Shown: positions 11,955 to 24,163, counted from the first letter of the stretch. The stretch is 64,000 nucleotides of DNA from Polytrichum commune (GCA_950295325.1 OX485806.1:43216001-43280000), one strand, 5' to 3'. Notes: generated by a model not told the origin, from the sequence alone. Translations and numbers: made by a program.

Positions 11955-12498
11955 TGCTGGCTGCACTCCTGGGAAGGCTGAAGCATTGGACAGCCACTGC
12001 TAGGTTCCGGTCAACAATGGAGTAAGCACTGGAATTTAAATCGGCAGTTGGAGTACGGGGACAGTGGGGTCCCACTGAGGGTCAAGGAGGCATGTCCTTA
12101 CTGGAAGTGGGGGTTTGGTAGATTGTAAGGTGGCGTTAAAGGGTAGGAATGGGGTAGGATGATTTATTAAGTGTGGATGGATACGGGTAACTACATGCAA
12201 GATTGGGGTGACTTCATGCTAATCACACATTGTTAGATTAGTTGAATAGCCATGGTTAGGGGTAGGGTTTGAGGATTTAAGAGTTGAATGTTGGGTGTTA
12301 ATGATCATGAGGTTGGGAAGTATTTTTCAATGCTTCAATCTTGTTCCAATTAAATAAAGATGTGGGACTTTATATTTGCATTGTGGGGTGCTGGAAGCCG
12401 AATCATGAATGCCAAGTAAGGGATCAATCACATGTGAGCCTAATGCTCTCACCCGGACTACGACGCATAAGGGTGGGGGTTTTCAGGCTGACAGGCCA

Positions 12499-13100
12499 CT
12501 TCGCACACGAGCCAAGTGCCGTGACCATGAAATAGTGAGAACCCAAAAGAAAGTTTCCAAAGGCCGTCCCAAGACACCTCCAAAATCATGTAGTATGGTC
12601 ACGGATCCTCAAGTGTAGTGTGAAGTCATATGTAGTCGGGCCCTCACCAAATGCTATTTCAATAAATTTCTATTCATGTGGGTCCTCACACATGATAAAA
12701 TATAATAAATCAATAACGGTTTTGAGCATTTGGAGTGCCATGGTCTTCCGGTTTTGTGTTAGGCCTACCTCCAAGAGTTGGTTTATGAAAATAGTCCAAG
12801 TGACTATGACAAATAGGAATCCATGTAGACTTTACATCCATCTTGCATTCACATACTCCGTTGATCTTTCAAGTGTATTGTGAAGCGAACTTGGACCGGC
12901 TCCGCCTTTTCCATTGGTGAGAGTGCTTAAAGTGTAATGGTCATGGGCTCTTAGTCTCGTGTTTGAAGTGGCCCTTAGTACAACTAGCGGGTTCAACTTA
13001 CGCAGGCAGATTGCAACTGCAGAGGTAATTACAGTCTAACCTCGTTAATTCGACACTCGTTTATACCCCACTTTCGATATTATGACACATTTTTGCAAGA
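12499..13100. other. gap between LTR and gypsy element
   Basis: No convincing gene. Short ORFs here lack any recognisable motif. The sequence from about 13130 resembles the DNA downstream of the second gypsy copy (from about 59075). Confidence 0.5.
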
Positions 13101-13515
13101 CCAAACTTTTTAGTTTGAAACTCCCTGTCGTGTAAATAGCGATCGTATGTCACTGCAGCTCGAGTACCAACCACCACTAACAAACAACACTAAAATATAG
13201 CAAGGTCACACATAAACAACACACCTCGACATGCCCTCCATAGCTGACTATGAAGTCCCGCCAAGCAGTTAGAACCAATGCCAATCCAAAGGGCATGGAT
13301 AATGAAGAATTGCTCCGCAACCAACTAGTGTGATGAATGTCATTCCAAGGAACTGTAGGCTGGGTGTAGTGTGAGCCCCATCTTTAATCGCCTTTGATGT
13401 TTGGCCATCGGATTCCAGAGAATTAATTCCACCGTCTCATGTTCGATTGCGTTTCTAAATTATAACTCATCATTTTCCATTTGAGCATGCATAATATAGT
13501 GAAAGCCACACATGA

Positions 13516-14067
13516 TCATTGAATACGACTGGTGGAAGCACCAGGTACTAAAGATCCTCGACAGCGAGGACAATTCCATTGTCTAGTTGGTAGAGAAGTC
13601 AAAGGTGGCCTCAAGCATGCCATGTGCCAACCACGTTGACATTGATCACACAAGAGCATAGTAGTCGTTTTTTTTTTCTCACACACAAAACATGGAAAGC
13701 CTTCTAGCATGATGGCCAGTTTAAGATGAATTGTACCTTTAATGGATAGATGACATGGGTCACAATTTTTGGAATGCTCACGACATTCCCGGCCATCCTT
13801 GCCTTCAAACAACAACAAACCACTTGCCCACACCTCCTTCACCCGAAGGATAGTGCGCCCCACCTTGACTTCCCATGTCATGGGTGCCTCACGTTGGAGA
13901 TAGACATAATCCCCTAGTTGAAATCTTTGCAATTGAGGTCGGTAAGCACCACTGGTAATGTGTGCATAAAGCAGCATGTCACGGTGCTGAGCAATGGACA
14001 AATTTTCCATGGCATATGCATGGCCCTCTGGAAAAATTGAGCCCGCTCCTGCAAACACTCTGCCCAA
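13516..14067 (-). pseudogene. gypsy integrase C-terminal region with PHD zinc finger
   Basis: The frame holds the integrase tail (LGDYVYLQREA, then a small beta-barrel-like stretch with VKVGRTILRVKEV) followed at residues about 127-172 by a C4-H-C3 PHD finger. The pairs are C-F-V-C, C-D-Q-C, H-M-A-C and C-P-R-C, with tryptophans in GWHMAC and QWNCPRC. All eight zinc ligands are present. In chromatin proteins PHD fingers commonly read histone H3 tails, so here it may guide integration; that is inference. Clean open frame of 183 codons to a stop. Confidence 0.85.
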
Positions 14068-14810
14068 ATGTTTGGGTCATCCAAATCCACAACATGGCTA
14101 GTTTTTTCCAAATAAAACTCGAGAGTATAGGCTCACGTCCATACAACAACTGATACAGGGTGTAAGATGCCAAAAAGACATGTCTACTAAATCGATAGCC
14201 CATAGCAATCCAGGGCAACATAAGGTTCCATCCCGGTGGCTCCCCCGAAGTAATCCATACCTCCTCAAGCCACGTTTGGTTGTCTGAACAACCCGTTCAA
14301 CTAAGCCATCCGCCTCCGAATGATCCCGAGAGGTGGTGCGGCGATCTATGGATGCCTTAGTGCACAATTCCTCAAAAGCACCGAGAAACTCCCTCCCTTG
14401 GTCCATCAATGCCTCAGCCGATGCTCCAAAACGTGCCAACACACGATCCAAAAAGGCGGTCGTGGCCAATTCTACAGAATTTAGGGGTAGAGCAACAAGT
14501 TCAATCCACTTGCTAAAATGCTTCACCATCACCAACACGTACTTTGCTCCACGTGGTGTGACAACCAATGGTCCCACAAAGTCCAGGGACCAACGGTAGC
14601 CCAATCCCATGATAGGCAAGCGTTGTAACTAAGGTGACAAGGTGTTAAAGCTAGACCTGACCCGATCACAAACTTCACACCTCCCGACATAAGCAACCAC
14701 TTGCTAATACATGCCAGTCCACCAATATTGACCATGTAACATTGAATGTGTCATGTATGTGCCAAAATGATCAAGTTCCTCATGCACTTGTCGCACCAAG
14801 GAGGCCCTCT
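13979..14810 (-). pseudogene. gypsy integrase zinc-binding domain and catalytic core, frameshifted
   Basis: An HHCC-type zinc module (H.ELDHFGTYMTH...CEVCDRV) runs from about 14795 to 14660 and is broken by a TAG at 14704. The catalytic core follows (SLDFVGPL, MDQGREFLGAF, HSEADGLVERVVQ), giving the D, D and E of the DDE triad. Reading then shifts frame near 14250-14200. Together with the PHD region this is one integrase. Confidence 0.85.
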
Positions 14811-15085
14811 GATCCAGCCTAAGGACAATACGCCTTGTCCCATCCGGCCACAATCGAAATAACAAATTGTTCTCCCAACAAAACTCCGTTATTTGATGTC
14901 CAATGCTATCCATTTTCATTGCCGAAGTAGACGAAAAAAAAGGTCCCATGCTGAAGCTTATGTAATACGGGAATATCCTCCCATATATCCGCAATAGCTT
15001 GAGGTCAATCAATCTCATCATCCGAGCCCTGTATCGGAACCTCAACAACTGCATTAGAAAATAAAGTGAGGTAAGTAGCCGCATG

Positions 15086-15652
15086 TCAACATGGAACCGC
15101 CTCTCGATCACAATCTCCATGCCACCTAGACCCAGTCAAGTCTTCATCCGAACGACTCGGATTGTGTAAGAATCCATCTGTATCCATGTTGGTAATCCCT
15201 GGACGGTGCACCACCTCAAAGTCATACTCTTTGAGCAACAAAGCCCACCTAGCGAGCTTATCCAACTCCATGAGCCACCATAACGGTTGATGGTCAGTCA
15301 CCAAAGTAAAGCGTTGACCATAAAGATATGGCCAAAAATGGGCAATAGCCCACACCACCGCCAATGTTTCTCCCTCGTAGGACGAATAATTGGCCTCCGC
15401 CATGTTATTGCTTCGCGAAGCGTAAGCAACAACATACTCCTGGCCAAAGTCATCATTTTGAGTGAGAACTGATCCCAAACCCAATGAATTCCAGTCCGTA
15501 TGCAACGGGAAGGATTTGGAAACATCCGGACGTCGAAGTATTGGAGCCGCACCCAGTTTCTGCTTCAATGTCTCGAATGTTTGTTGATGCTCACAACCCC
15601 AAGTCCAAGGTTGGTTCTTGCTCGTGAGAATGGTAAAAAACTTGGCGATCAA
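15086..15652 (-). pseudogene. gypsy RNase H and tether region
   Basis: Contains the hallmark stretch LHTDWNSLGLGSVLTQ, then YSSYEGETLAVVWAI and FTLVTDHQPLWWL, ending with DGFLHNPSR where active elements usually read DALSR. The first catalytic Asp (TD) is present. Continuous with the RT remnant upstream after a stop near 15671. Confidence 0.85.
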
Positions 15653-15670
15653 GCTAAAGTTCTTGATAAA

Positions 15671-16230
15671 TCAACGATAATAATTTGCCAAGCCCAAGAA
15701 AATACAAAGTCTCGGCACATCGATCGCTGCTGAGATTTTTTGCAATGCATGCACTTTAATTTGTTGCACCCCAAGACCTCTTGGAATAATCATATGACCT
15801 AGATATGCTAGTCGATCATGAATAAACTTGCACTTGCCATGATGCAAGCGCGATCCCCACCGCCACAACCATTCAAAAACGGCTTGCAGATGCCTTACAT
15901 GCTCTTGTGGTGTCTTGTTGAAAATGATCATGTCATCAATGTAACACCGAGCAAAGGGCAAGCCAAAGAGAACTTGGTCCATCACTCTCAACATCTTCTA
16001 GTGAAAACCGCATTATGGGGAGTTGATCATAATGGGAAGGATAAACTATGTCATTGGAAGTTTTTTTTATTTGGCACAAGCATACTCCCCCTTGGAAAGT
16101 TTGATTAGCCTTACTGCCAAGAGCTCTCGGCAACGAGCCTGAACGCCAATCCGCTCGGAAACACTCAGCCTATAAGGTCTCCGAAAAATGGGATGGTCAT
16201 CCTCCAACTGAATGTGGATGGGTTTTCCTT
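15671..16230 (-). pseudogene. gypsy reverse transcriptase, internally deleted and rearranged
   Basis: The 5' part (DDHPIFRRPYRLSVSERIG, LSKGEYACAK) ends near 16082, and the 3' part resumes at about 15996 with VMDQVLFGLPFARCYIDDM, which holds the YxDD active-site motif. The middle of the palm domain, including the first catalytic Asp, is missing. The 70-80 bases between the two parts are in opposite orientation (next entry). Confidence 0.8.
15999..16076 (+). pseudogene. inverted RT fragment inside the gypsy element
   Basis: On the plus strand this segment reads KTALWGVDHNGKDKLCHWKF followed by FLFGT, the gypsy RT block that normally sits just before the NAP..FQ..MDQV stretch. The MDQV stretch lies immediately beside it on the minus strand. 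The piece has therefore been flipped in place, with loss of neighbouring RT sequence. Confidence 0.75.
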
Positions 16231-16589
16231 TATAACCTTTAAGATCCTAAAGACTAAAAGCAAAACACCTATGGTACAAGAAAATAAACGCTCATATTTT
16301 CCGTGCCTCAGCATTAGTGAAATGATGGCCTAATTTCAATAGCCAATCATCAAACTCTATGGTCTCCCTCCCCACCAAAGGGGAACCACCTGATATTGGC
16401 ACTGATTCTAACTGCTACTGAAATGAGGGGACATTAATTATACCACCAACCTTAGTGCTAGCAATAGAGTTTGGCCCCTCTTCATCACCACCAATATGTG
16501 ATGATGAAGCCACCACATGAGGCAAAGAAAACAAAGTAATATAAACCCGTCGAGCTCGGAGTTCCTCCATCACCTGCTACTTGAACGAT

Positions 16590-17600
16590 TCATTCGGCTT
16601 CTCCAACCATGACCTCAATTCCTACCTCTATGGATGTGGACCGCTGTACCCCCTCACTAGAGTCCTCTGGCCCCATAGACAACAACTGGTTATCATGATG
16701 CCGTTGCAATGCAAGGCATAAACCAACAATCCACACCATGGTATAAAGATCCATGGCTTGGTCCAACACGAAGCGTCGTTGGCCCTCAAAAAGGCCATGA
16801 ACTCCGGTGGTGCGAGTGCAGAATCCCATGGCATGGTCCTGTTTGTCAGCCAATGGTTTGGTATGGGTTTTTGTGTGAGCATCCCACACCATACTCGACG
16901 CCGATCGCGGAATGCCAATAACTGTGGAAACGTCATGAAGTGGGAAAAGCCCTTTGTGGTGCCCTACTTTGTTGACCAATGCCAACGGGAATAAATCATC
17001 TCGAACAACCAGCAAAAATGTCCGGTTTGATCAAAAGGTGGAGGCACTACAAAAAATGTTGCAAGTCTTGGATCCCACTGCATTTGATCCCGGTGGAAAC
17101 CTTCATATTCTACCTGCAAATGGAGTTGGAATTCCTACAAAATATCAAAATCAGGCAAAGCCCCTAAAGAGGCTAATGCCCCCTGTGTAGCCTGGGCATA
17201 ACGGGAGAGTGAGAAGATCGAGCTCGACGTACTCACGGATGCGGAATCATGAACTTTCTTTAGGTTCACTAGGAGATGCTCCCTCCATGTCTACTACAAA
17301 AATGCTCTCAGCTTGCTCTGCCTTCATCAGAGAAAGGACTAATGAACTAAAAACTACACCCTGCTTCAACGCAGAAACCAACTCCATCCGAGTCTCCCAG
17401 TATCGCTTCATTAGGCACAACTCCATCCAATGAGCGTCCTTCCATTGCTCATAGGTCAGGAGCGCTTCGTGTTCCAAATATTGAGGGAAAAATTTGAACG
17501 CATAGCAGTCATTAAAACTCGTATTACGTTGACGTTTCTACCGCATTCACGTCCTAAATCAAATTTTCCAATCTTGCAGGGAAATGATCCCTATTCAACC
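16590..17600 (-). pseudogene. probable gypsy gag-like remnant
   Basis: Two open stretches (17477-17247 and 17015-16590) lie in the expected 5' position of the element. The first includes LTYEQWKDAHWMELCLMKRY, a capsid-like helical stretch. No zinc knuckle or protease motif recognised. The assignment rests mainly on position. Confidence 0.4.
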
Positions 17601-17700
17601 GGAAAACCGGTCTCGGACTCCACCTCGCGTCTCCTCCTCCATATCGTCAAAGGTCCCTATCCAAAGGACATGAGACCAAGTGGCAGTCCCTATGCCGAAG

Positions 17701-20290
17701 TAGGCTGAAAAACCTCGTCGGGTGCTACCACTGGTTCAACGTTTAAGAAGTCTGATGATCAGTTTTCCGATATTCTTGGAGATGGCGAACGATAATGTTG
17801 GCTCCGAGTCATAACCATAAACCCATAATGAATATATTGATTGGAACAAATAATTATTTTGGTGTCAAGATGAAAATAAAAAAATAAAAAAAACAACTTG
17901 CACCTGCAATCACTACCAACTTTATGGTCTGCTATTCATTATTCCAGCCTCATCATGAAGGAATATAACCACAACCACTAGGTGCATACACAAGGGTCCC
18001 ATAGGTCATCATTCCGACCTTACAATATCTTATCACAAACTAGTACAACAAATGAGAAATGCTGGTAACGTCCAACAACACAGCCCGCCACGGGGGAAGG
18101 TACCACAACAAAATATGGAAAAGAATGCAAATGCAGCACTAGATCCTCTTCTCCAAACAACAAATAAAAAAAATTCATATTAACCGTGCCCAACCAGCAC
18201 TAGCCTTCGGTTGGTGGTCAAGCGTGATATACCTTTGTTGCCGTAAAAAATAATTGGCACATATGCACATCTCTCATACCCACTACAACATAAAAACTCC
18301 CTCCCACATTTTCCTGGAATTTGTGTTACTAAACACAATCCGACCTTAACAATTATATTATTAAGTCGAATGATGATTCCATGTGCCACACAACTCTCAA
18401 TGGCAATTTCAACAATCCTATACACACACCCTTAAATGAATCCCAACGCCCGCAACTTGCCCCCAAAAAATTACTATACGATTGTTTAATTGTTTTTCTT
18501 TTATTTTCAGCAAAAGAAAATAAAACCCCATCTTATGCCAAGTACCTCTACCCAATCCGATATTGTGGAAGAATAAGCCAACCGCAAATTCAACGTAATC
18601 CCACGCCCTCCGCATGTTCCCGGATGCTTGTTGTAGCACGGTGGTGACGTATTCATTAAATTAACCTGATAAACGCGTAAAACGTCACAGCCGCACCAAG
18701 TTCGTTCCCACGAAGAACCTGCGGTCATTCACAACACGGAGGGAGGAAATCTTTCACTAACACACACACAAGAAACACTAGAAACTAAGATAACACAAAT
18801 CGGATTAAGAAATCCAGGATATTACGGAAATTATAGCACGGAAATTTCCGCCTTCCCGGTAGTGGACCGAGGTAGAGAACACAACACAAACTATGGACAA
18901 GCTCCCACCCTAGAGTAGTAACAACAATAGACTCAGCGTCCTGAATCCAGAGTATATCAACTATATATACTCCATTCTAAGATTCCTTATTACGGGTCAT
19001 GACTTCCGGGATAAGGTTTCCGCGATAAAGGTAGCGGATCTGACCTGTATTTCCACTATCCGCTAGATTTTTTACCGTGTCACAAGGACAATAATTCTAG
19101 TGTTTTAGGCTAGAATGCTCAGAGAGACTTGGTAGTTGTTCATCAGGATCTCGCCCTTTGGGTTGGTTTCTCCGGGTTGTCTCCCTATCTCCACTTCCTC
19201 CTCCTAACTACTACTCCCTTAGGCTGGTGTTATGATGGGGGCAGCCCTCCCTTGGGAAGGTGTCCCACTCAGGTATCCGACACGTGCCACCCCCTTTGAC
19301 GGGGGGAAAGGTGGAGGAAGTTTTGGGTCTACAAAACCAGCCTGATCCGCTTTCAGTGATGACACAATTTCTACTATACCACACGTGGAAACCAAATCCT
19401 CCCTCGAGAAAGGTGGAAACGCAACATCTGCGCTCCTATCCTCACAATGGGTAGCTTGTGCTGTTCCACCGGTCACACAGGATAGGACCCAGGTTATGTT
19501 GTTTTCCGTGACGCCGGGACTAACATAGGGATGGGGCTACCATACCTACCATCCGCGGCGGGAACCAAGCGCCAGTCGCGGCAGGTGCATGAGTGTTCTA
19601 GACCAGTCCGTTACTGCTAATCGATATCATCCACCTCCAAGTCACGGCAAGCGAAAGGCGTAAACCAGAATTCTCCCCCTACTATTGGACAGGTCTATCC
19701 ACTGCTGCTCATTGTCGGTCCCTAGTTGGACGGAATAAGTGGGGAAGAACCTACCGTGTGCGCGGAACTCCCCTTGCCCAACAACCCCACGGTGGGGTTC
19801 TTTCCCCTTACTCGTCCAATCATTTCCGTTTTTCCATGCTTAAGATTCTTCCGCCCATCACCTGCTCACACAGGGGCGTTTTAACCACACACATCTCGGG
19901 GTATTACTGACCCCCTGTCCTATCATGGAATACTAACGTAACTAACCTACACAGTGATAGGGAATGGCGGAAAACTCAGAAACCTCAAGTACGGAAAAGA
20001 GGGACCACTTGCATTACACATGGACTTAAGACTCAACTCAAACCGAAGGTGGAGTAAAGCATAAGGTCTCAATTGAACAAAAGAACACTTGCATTGCAAA
20101 ATGATGAGGAAAACACTGAAATGCTCCCTCTTAAACCAAACTAACACCCACATGCCATGGTTTCCATGCTGGAAATCGTGGGCCACGTGGCAGTCCTGAC
20201 AGTCCACCTTATTGAGAGGTCAGAACCTAAACAAAGAAAATGACAAAGCACACAACTCGAGGCCAACTAACTACTTGCCCAAAACAACCC
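17701..20290. other. repeat debris without recognisable genes
   Basis: Several short ORFs, none with domain features. Contains low-complexity CA runs near 18750 and an AT-rich block near 17870. Probably an LTR or untranslated DNA of another retroelement, but I could not define its ends. Confidence 0.5.
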
Positions 20291-20312
20291 AAAATGGAAT
20301 CCTAACTAAAAT

Positions 20313-20798
20313 CTAATCCCTAACCTTCCGCTTCTTCAGCTTGGTTTCCTTCTTATTATGCTTCCGCTCCTCTCGGCGGTCCACTCTGTCCGTTGCCAAA
20401 GATGGAGCACGTGGTGGTGGCACTGACACCTCGTGTCCATCGGGCCCGGGAATTACTCCCACGTGGTCCACCGTCTCCGTAACATCCGGCGCCAGTGGTG
20501 CGGACAGTTGGCTGTCCGGCGGAAATCCCGGAGCAAGTAGTGCAAGCGGCGGCAGATCCCGAGCAACCATCTAGAAGGCCATGGCAGGGCTTGGTGGTGT
20601 TACCTCGGCCACGTGGCAACCATCTAGGGTTTCCTCCCCAACCGTGGAGGAAACTGGGGTGGCAATGGGAACCACCACCTCAGTGGCGGAAACCGGCGGG
20701 GCCGTGAGCGCCGTGATCGCCGTGATGTCTTCCACTTGGTCCACCTCTTCCACATGTTGGTTTCCACCTCCTACCGCGGCACCCTGAATTTCCACCAC
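20313..20798 (-). pseudogene. low-complexity proline/valine-rich ORF with one stop
   Basis: Two abutting open frames (20798-20571 and 20570-20313) are in the same phase, separated by a single TAG, giving about 160 codons. It is rich in Pro, Val, Thr and Ala and ends in a basic Lys cluster (KKETKLKKRKVRD). This resembles a disordered part of a retroelement gag, but no domain is recognised. Confidence 0.3.
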
Positions 20799-20963
20799 AT
20801 ACCCCTTCTCCCAGGTTGTCGTTTTCTTCTCTCAAGCTGCCTCTCTCGGCCAAGCTGCCGCTTTCCTCTCGTAAGTTGTCTTTCTCCTAACTCGCCGAAG
20901 TCTCATCTTTTTCCTTTTTCCCCCATTTCCACTACTCGAAGTGGGATTTCTAACATAACTTAA

Positions 20964-22380
20964 TTTGGGGTTTTTAACTACTTTAAGGATTTTTATTTTT
21001 CTTCTCTCTTCTAAAGAACTAACCTACATTATGCCTACCATTTACTCCACCTATCCTATTTTCCTACGTCCATACTATTCTTTTAACTTAAAAACAAGGA
21101 TAATTGGAAAATCAAGAAAACCCGGGCCACGACCTCAGGGAGTGCATTATTCATTAAAACCAAGCATCACGTGCGTGCATGCCCCTTATTAAAATACCCA
21201 TGTATACATTCTATTTTTGCTAAAATCAAGCAATATACTTACAAATCTCATTGCTTCAAAATACATTTCCATATGTACACAAGGGTCCAAAAACAAATAC
21301 AGAAATTGTATATAACATATGTACAAATGTTTGGAAATGCAAAAATATGGCCCTATTATATGTATAATATCAAATCATGGATTTTTAGTTATAAAGTCGG
21401 TACTTAGTGGATGAAAAAACACATGATTCTTGGTCCAGGTCTGACTTGAACGCGTAAACGCGTAAATGCGTACTTTACATATATTTTTCTATAGCCTCAT
21501 GTATATCTACTTCTTGCTTAATAGCAATATGTCTCTTGTAAGTACATTTTGTACATGTTTGTTTTAAATAATACCCCTTTTGTGCACCCACGTGTATAAA
21601 TACAGTACTTGAACAGTGCACTCCCTAGGGCCACGACAATGCTCCCGCGAACTCCTTGCGATTCTTCACGCTCACGAACCCCAAAAAACCTTAATGTCCC
21701 ATAAGGCGTTTATAAACATCGGTATCGGATTGTCTTTGAGCCCCCAAATTTGTTCTTGATTAATGACAACGATCATGGAAAAAATGCTCTTGCGAAAATG
21801 TGTCCTTCATGAATTGAAGAATTATACCTTCAAAGTATGAAATTTTTGAATGCCTCCCTTTAAATATGTGAGTTTATTTTATTTTTTATTTTTTTACTCA
21901 TTTCTTTGATCACCAAAATCACATATTGATTTTCTTTGTAATATGACAATTTTTTTAAAATTATTAGAAAATTAAAAAATATTGTTGCCCCCCTTTTTAG
22001 CTGCAACTGTTGCCGCTAGGGGAGGGAAGGGCATGTTAGGCGGCCTAGGGTGGTAAGGTCCTAAGCCCTATGCAAAGGCTAGTGGGGGTAGGGGTAGGGG
22101 TATGGGCTGGGGTGGTCGGCCTAGGGTAGGTCCTACGGCTAACTAAGGGGTAGGGGCTAGCAGGGACTAGTTGGGGGGGAGGGAGGGCGGAAGAAGGAGG
22201 GGGGGCTTACTTGCCGTTGGCCGCTGCGGATTGACGCCGCGTGCCACTGGATGGCCGCCGGCTACCTGATGAAACAGGAAATCCCGGAGGAGCTCCTCCG
22301 TCTTTTTAAAAAAAAATTAATGAAATTAAATTTGATTCGGAATCATGAATGCTCTTTACAAGCTCAATGATATGAATTCA
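20964..22380. other. AT-rich stretch followed by a G-rich patch
   Basis: No gene seen. GCGTAAACGCGTAAATGCGT-type short repeats occur near 21450. From about 22005 to 22200 the sequence becomes G-rich with repeated TAGGGG and GGCCTAGGGT words. Confidence 0.5.
22084..22106 (+). other. potential G-quadruplex
   Basis: Four guanine runs (5, 4, 4 and 3 G) separated by loops of 2, 2 and 3 bases, matching the usual quadruplex pattern. Confidence 0.6.
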
Positions 22381-22589
22381 ATCTTGTAAGCAAACAGATG
22401 ACAAGAAATTCCGTAGATAATTCAATAATTCATCACCACAATTCACCTTCATGTGGCATTCACAAGAAAATATTCTTCTTCTTGTTGCTCTGCAAATCTG
22501 CAGTGTTCTCGCTTCGACACTCCGCAACTTTGCCACTCCTTATCTTCACGCCTCCCTTTGCATGTTTTATCTCAAGAATGAAAAATAAA

Positions 22590-22950
22590 TAAAAATTGAA
22601 GCTATCTTGCCAAGTGAGAAGGAAGAGAATCAAACCCTTGCAAGAGCTCTAGATCTCTCTTCAAATGCACATAATGAGTCAAATTATCTCTCATTCCACC
22701 ACGGGAGAATCCAAGAGTGTAAGAAAGGGGAGAAGATCTCAAGATTTATTGCAAAAACATGCAATCTTCACCTCATACAAGCTTTCTCCACACACTCACT
22801 CATAATACTTGATTTGGCAAGAATGCCAAGCCAAGAGGAGGCTCCTCGCTTAGGAGCCTTCCTTTCCACATCTAAGATTCATCCATCCAAATCTAAATGA
22901 ACGAATCTTAACGGATAAGGTGCAGCCGCCAACGCCGCATACCGTGATAA
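22590..22950 (+). mobile_element. truncated copy of the 58.6-kb TIR element
   Basis: About 360 bp match 58740-59070 in the same orientation, with shared words such as ATCTCTCATTCCACCA and AAGAATGCCAAGCCAA, ending in GCCGCATACCGTGA. The left terminal repeat seen at 58618 is absent here. Confidence 0.75.
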
Positions 22951-23078
22951 TTTGATCTCTAATTTCATTGAGCAACCATTATTTCGTCATTTTTTTTCAC
23001 GTAGATGCCGATGGATTCATCACCTGCCACATTTAGGCAAGTATTGCAAAAGTTATGGATGTTCTAACCTTGGTAGTT

Positions 23079-23433
23079 TGTGAGCCCGAAATAGTGCCCA
23101 CATGGGTTGTTGACCTTTAAAAATTGTTAGAATCTAGACTTTGATTTTTTTATCAATTATTATAAAACATAAACAGAGTGTAAACTTAGAGCTGGTGTTA
23201 GAATTAAGTTGAACCTGAAAAGGGTATGGCCTTATGATTGGGAATCGGTTGGGATTAATTGAAAGTAGTTAGGGGGCTCGGGAGTGGAATTTAAGCTACT
23301 AGTTGGGCTTATTGGCCAAGTAAGGCTCTTGAGTGTTTGTTTAAGGCTTGGCCACTAGTCAATTGGGGGTGGGAAGTTAATTGTCCGAATTAGGGAACCG
23401 GGGGGTTAGTATTGGAAGGGGTTCACTGTGCCC
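23079..23433 (+). mobile_element. left part of a family-1 solo LTR, split by a 13.8-kb insertion
   Basis: Starts TGTGAGCCCGAAATAGTGCC, homologous to the starts at 9836 and 61031. It stops at 23433, where the inserted element begins. The right part is 37216-38446 (37216-37225 being the duplicated target). Together they are about 1.6 kb, close to the intact family length. The LTR target duplication is TAGTT (23074-23078) and TAGTC (38447-38451). Confidence 0.8.
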
Positions 23434-23494
23434 CAGGAATGCTATCTTGTGAGCGGTGAGCGGTGAGCAGTGAGCCGTGAGCAGAAAATTTGAA
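23434..23494 (+). repeat. left terminal inverted repeat
   Basis: CAGGAATGCTATCTT is followed by five 7-mers (GTGAGCG, GTGAGCG, GTGAGCA, GTGAGCC, GTGAGCA) and GAAAATTTGAA. Confidence 0.85.
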
Positions 23495-24163
23495 TTTTTA
23501 TTCTTCAAAATTTTCAATGAAATGTATGATATAGACCCTATGACCGTGGAGAATTTATGGTTTCATTCTATAAAATCTGCATATTATTTAACAAAAATTA
23601 ATCAAGGTCCTATTCCCGCGGAGGGATTTTTGTAGTTCACACAAATGAATTTTTTTGAAAAGACCTTGTAAACAAAAAAAACACCTTTGGTACATTAGAA
23701 TCTCCCAACATGCATATCAACATGGTTGAATTTTTTTCAAATGGCCCAATTTAAATAGTCATCATCTAGACATTAAAGTGGTTAATAAAGTACGCATCCA
23801 TTTAAGTACGCATCATGGTTAAGTGCGCAATATTTTTTAACAAAAATCAGGGTTTATATTTTATTGTTTGAATATGTCATGCAGAGTCGTTTGTCGCGAA
23901 TGCATGAATTTTTTATGCTTGACATTAAATGTCAGTTTGTTGACGTTTTGCTAAAATGTCTCAAACGATCATCACAATTCATCATACATATGTCTAGCTT
24001 CCGTTTGAACATCGGAGCAAAACAATTGGTCGTCGATGTCAAGGACAATGTTATGTAGAGCTTCAAAGCCTTTAAAGTTCTTAAAATCCAAGGTTCATAA
24101 AAATAAAAATAGATCATATATTAGAAGGAAATACACGTATTTTTATGTGAAGTGCTTCAATGA

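Larger units (their letters stand above)
9836..12493 (+). mobile_element. solo LTR (family 1) with 5-bp target duplication, host of a nested LTR
   Basis: The element starts TGTGAGCTC and ends GGCTGACA, the usual TG...CA ends. It is flanked by perfect direct repeats GGCCA at 9831-9835 and 12494-12498. The 5' stretch (about 40 bp, including TGCCCACATGTGTTC) recurs at 23079 and 61031 and, inverted, ends at 53082. The 3' stretch (CGGACTACGACGCAT, then GGTGGGGGTTT) recurs at 38446 and, inverted, at 51353. No internal retroelement region is present, so this is a solo LTR. Without the nested LTR at 11018-11954 it measures about 1.7 kb, matching the copy at 51353-53082. Confidence 0.85.
13130..17700 (-). 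mobile_element. degenerate Ty3/gypsy retrotransposon with integrase-PHD fusion
   Basis: Read from high to low coordinates the order is a gag-like region (about 17600-16590), a damaged reverse transcriptase (16230-15671), RNase H (15652-15086), integrase (15120-13979) and a C-terminal PHD finger (13692-13516). RT before RNase H before integrase is the Ty3/gypsy order. Many frameshifts and stops break the polyprotein. No LTRs could be assigned to it with confidence. The 3' part and downstream DNA are shared with the copy at 59075-60720. Confidence 0.85.

Noticed and set aside
13962-14599. Plus-strand ORFs over the gypsy integrase
   Set aside because: Antisense shadows of the minus-strand integrase.
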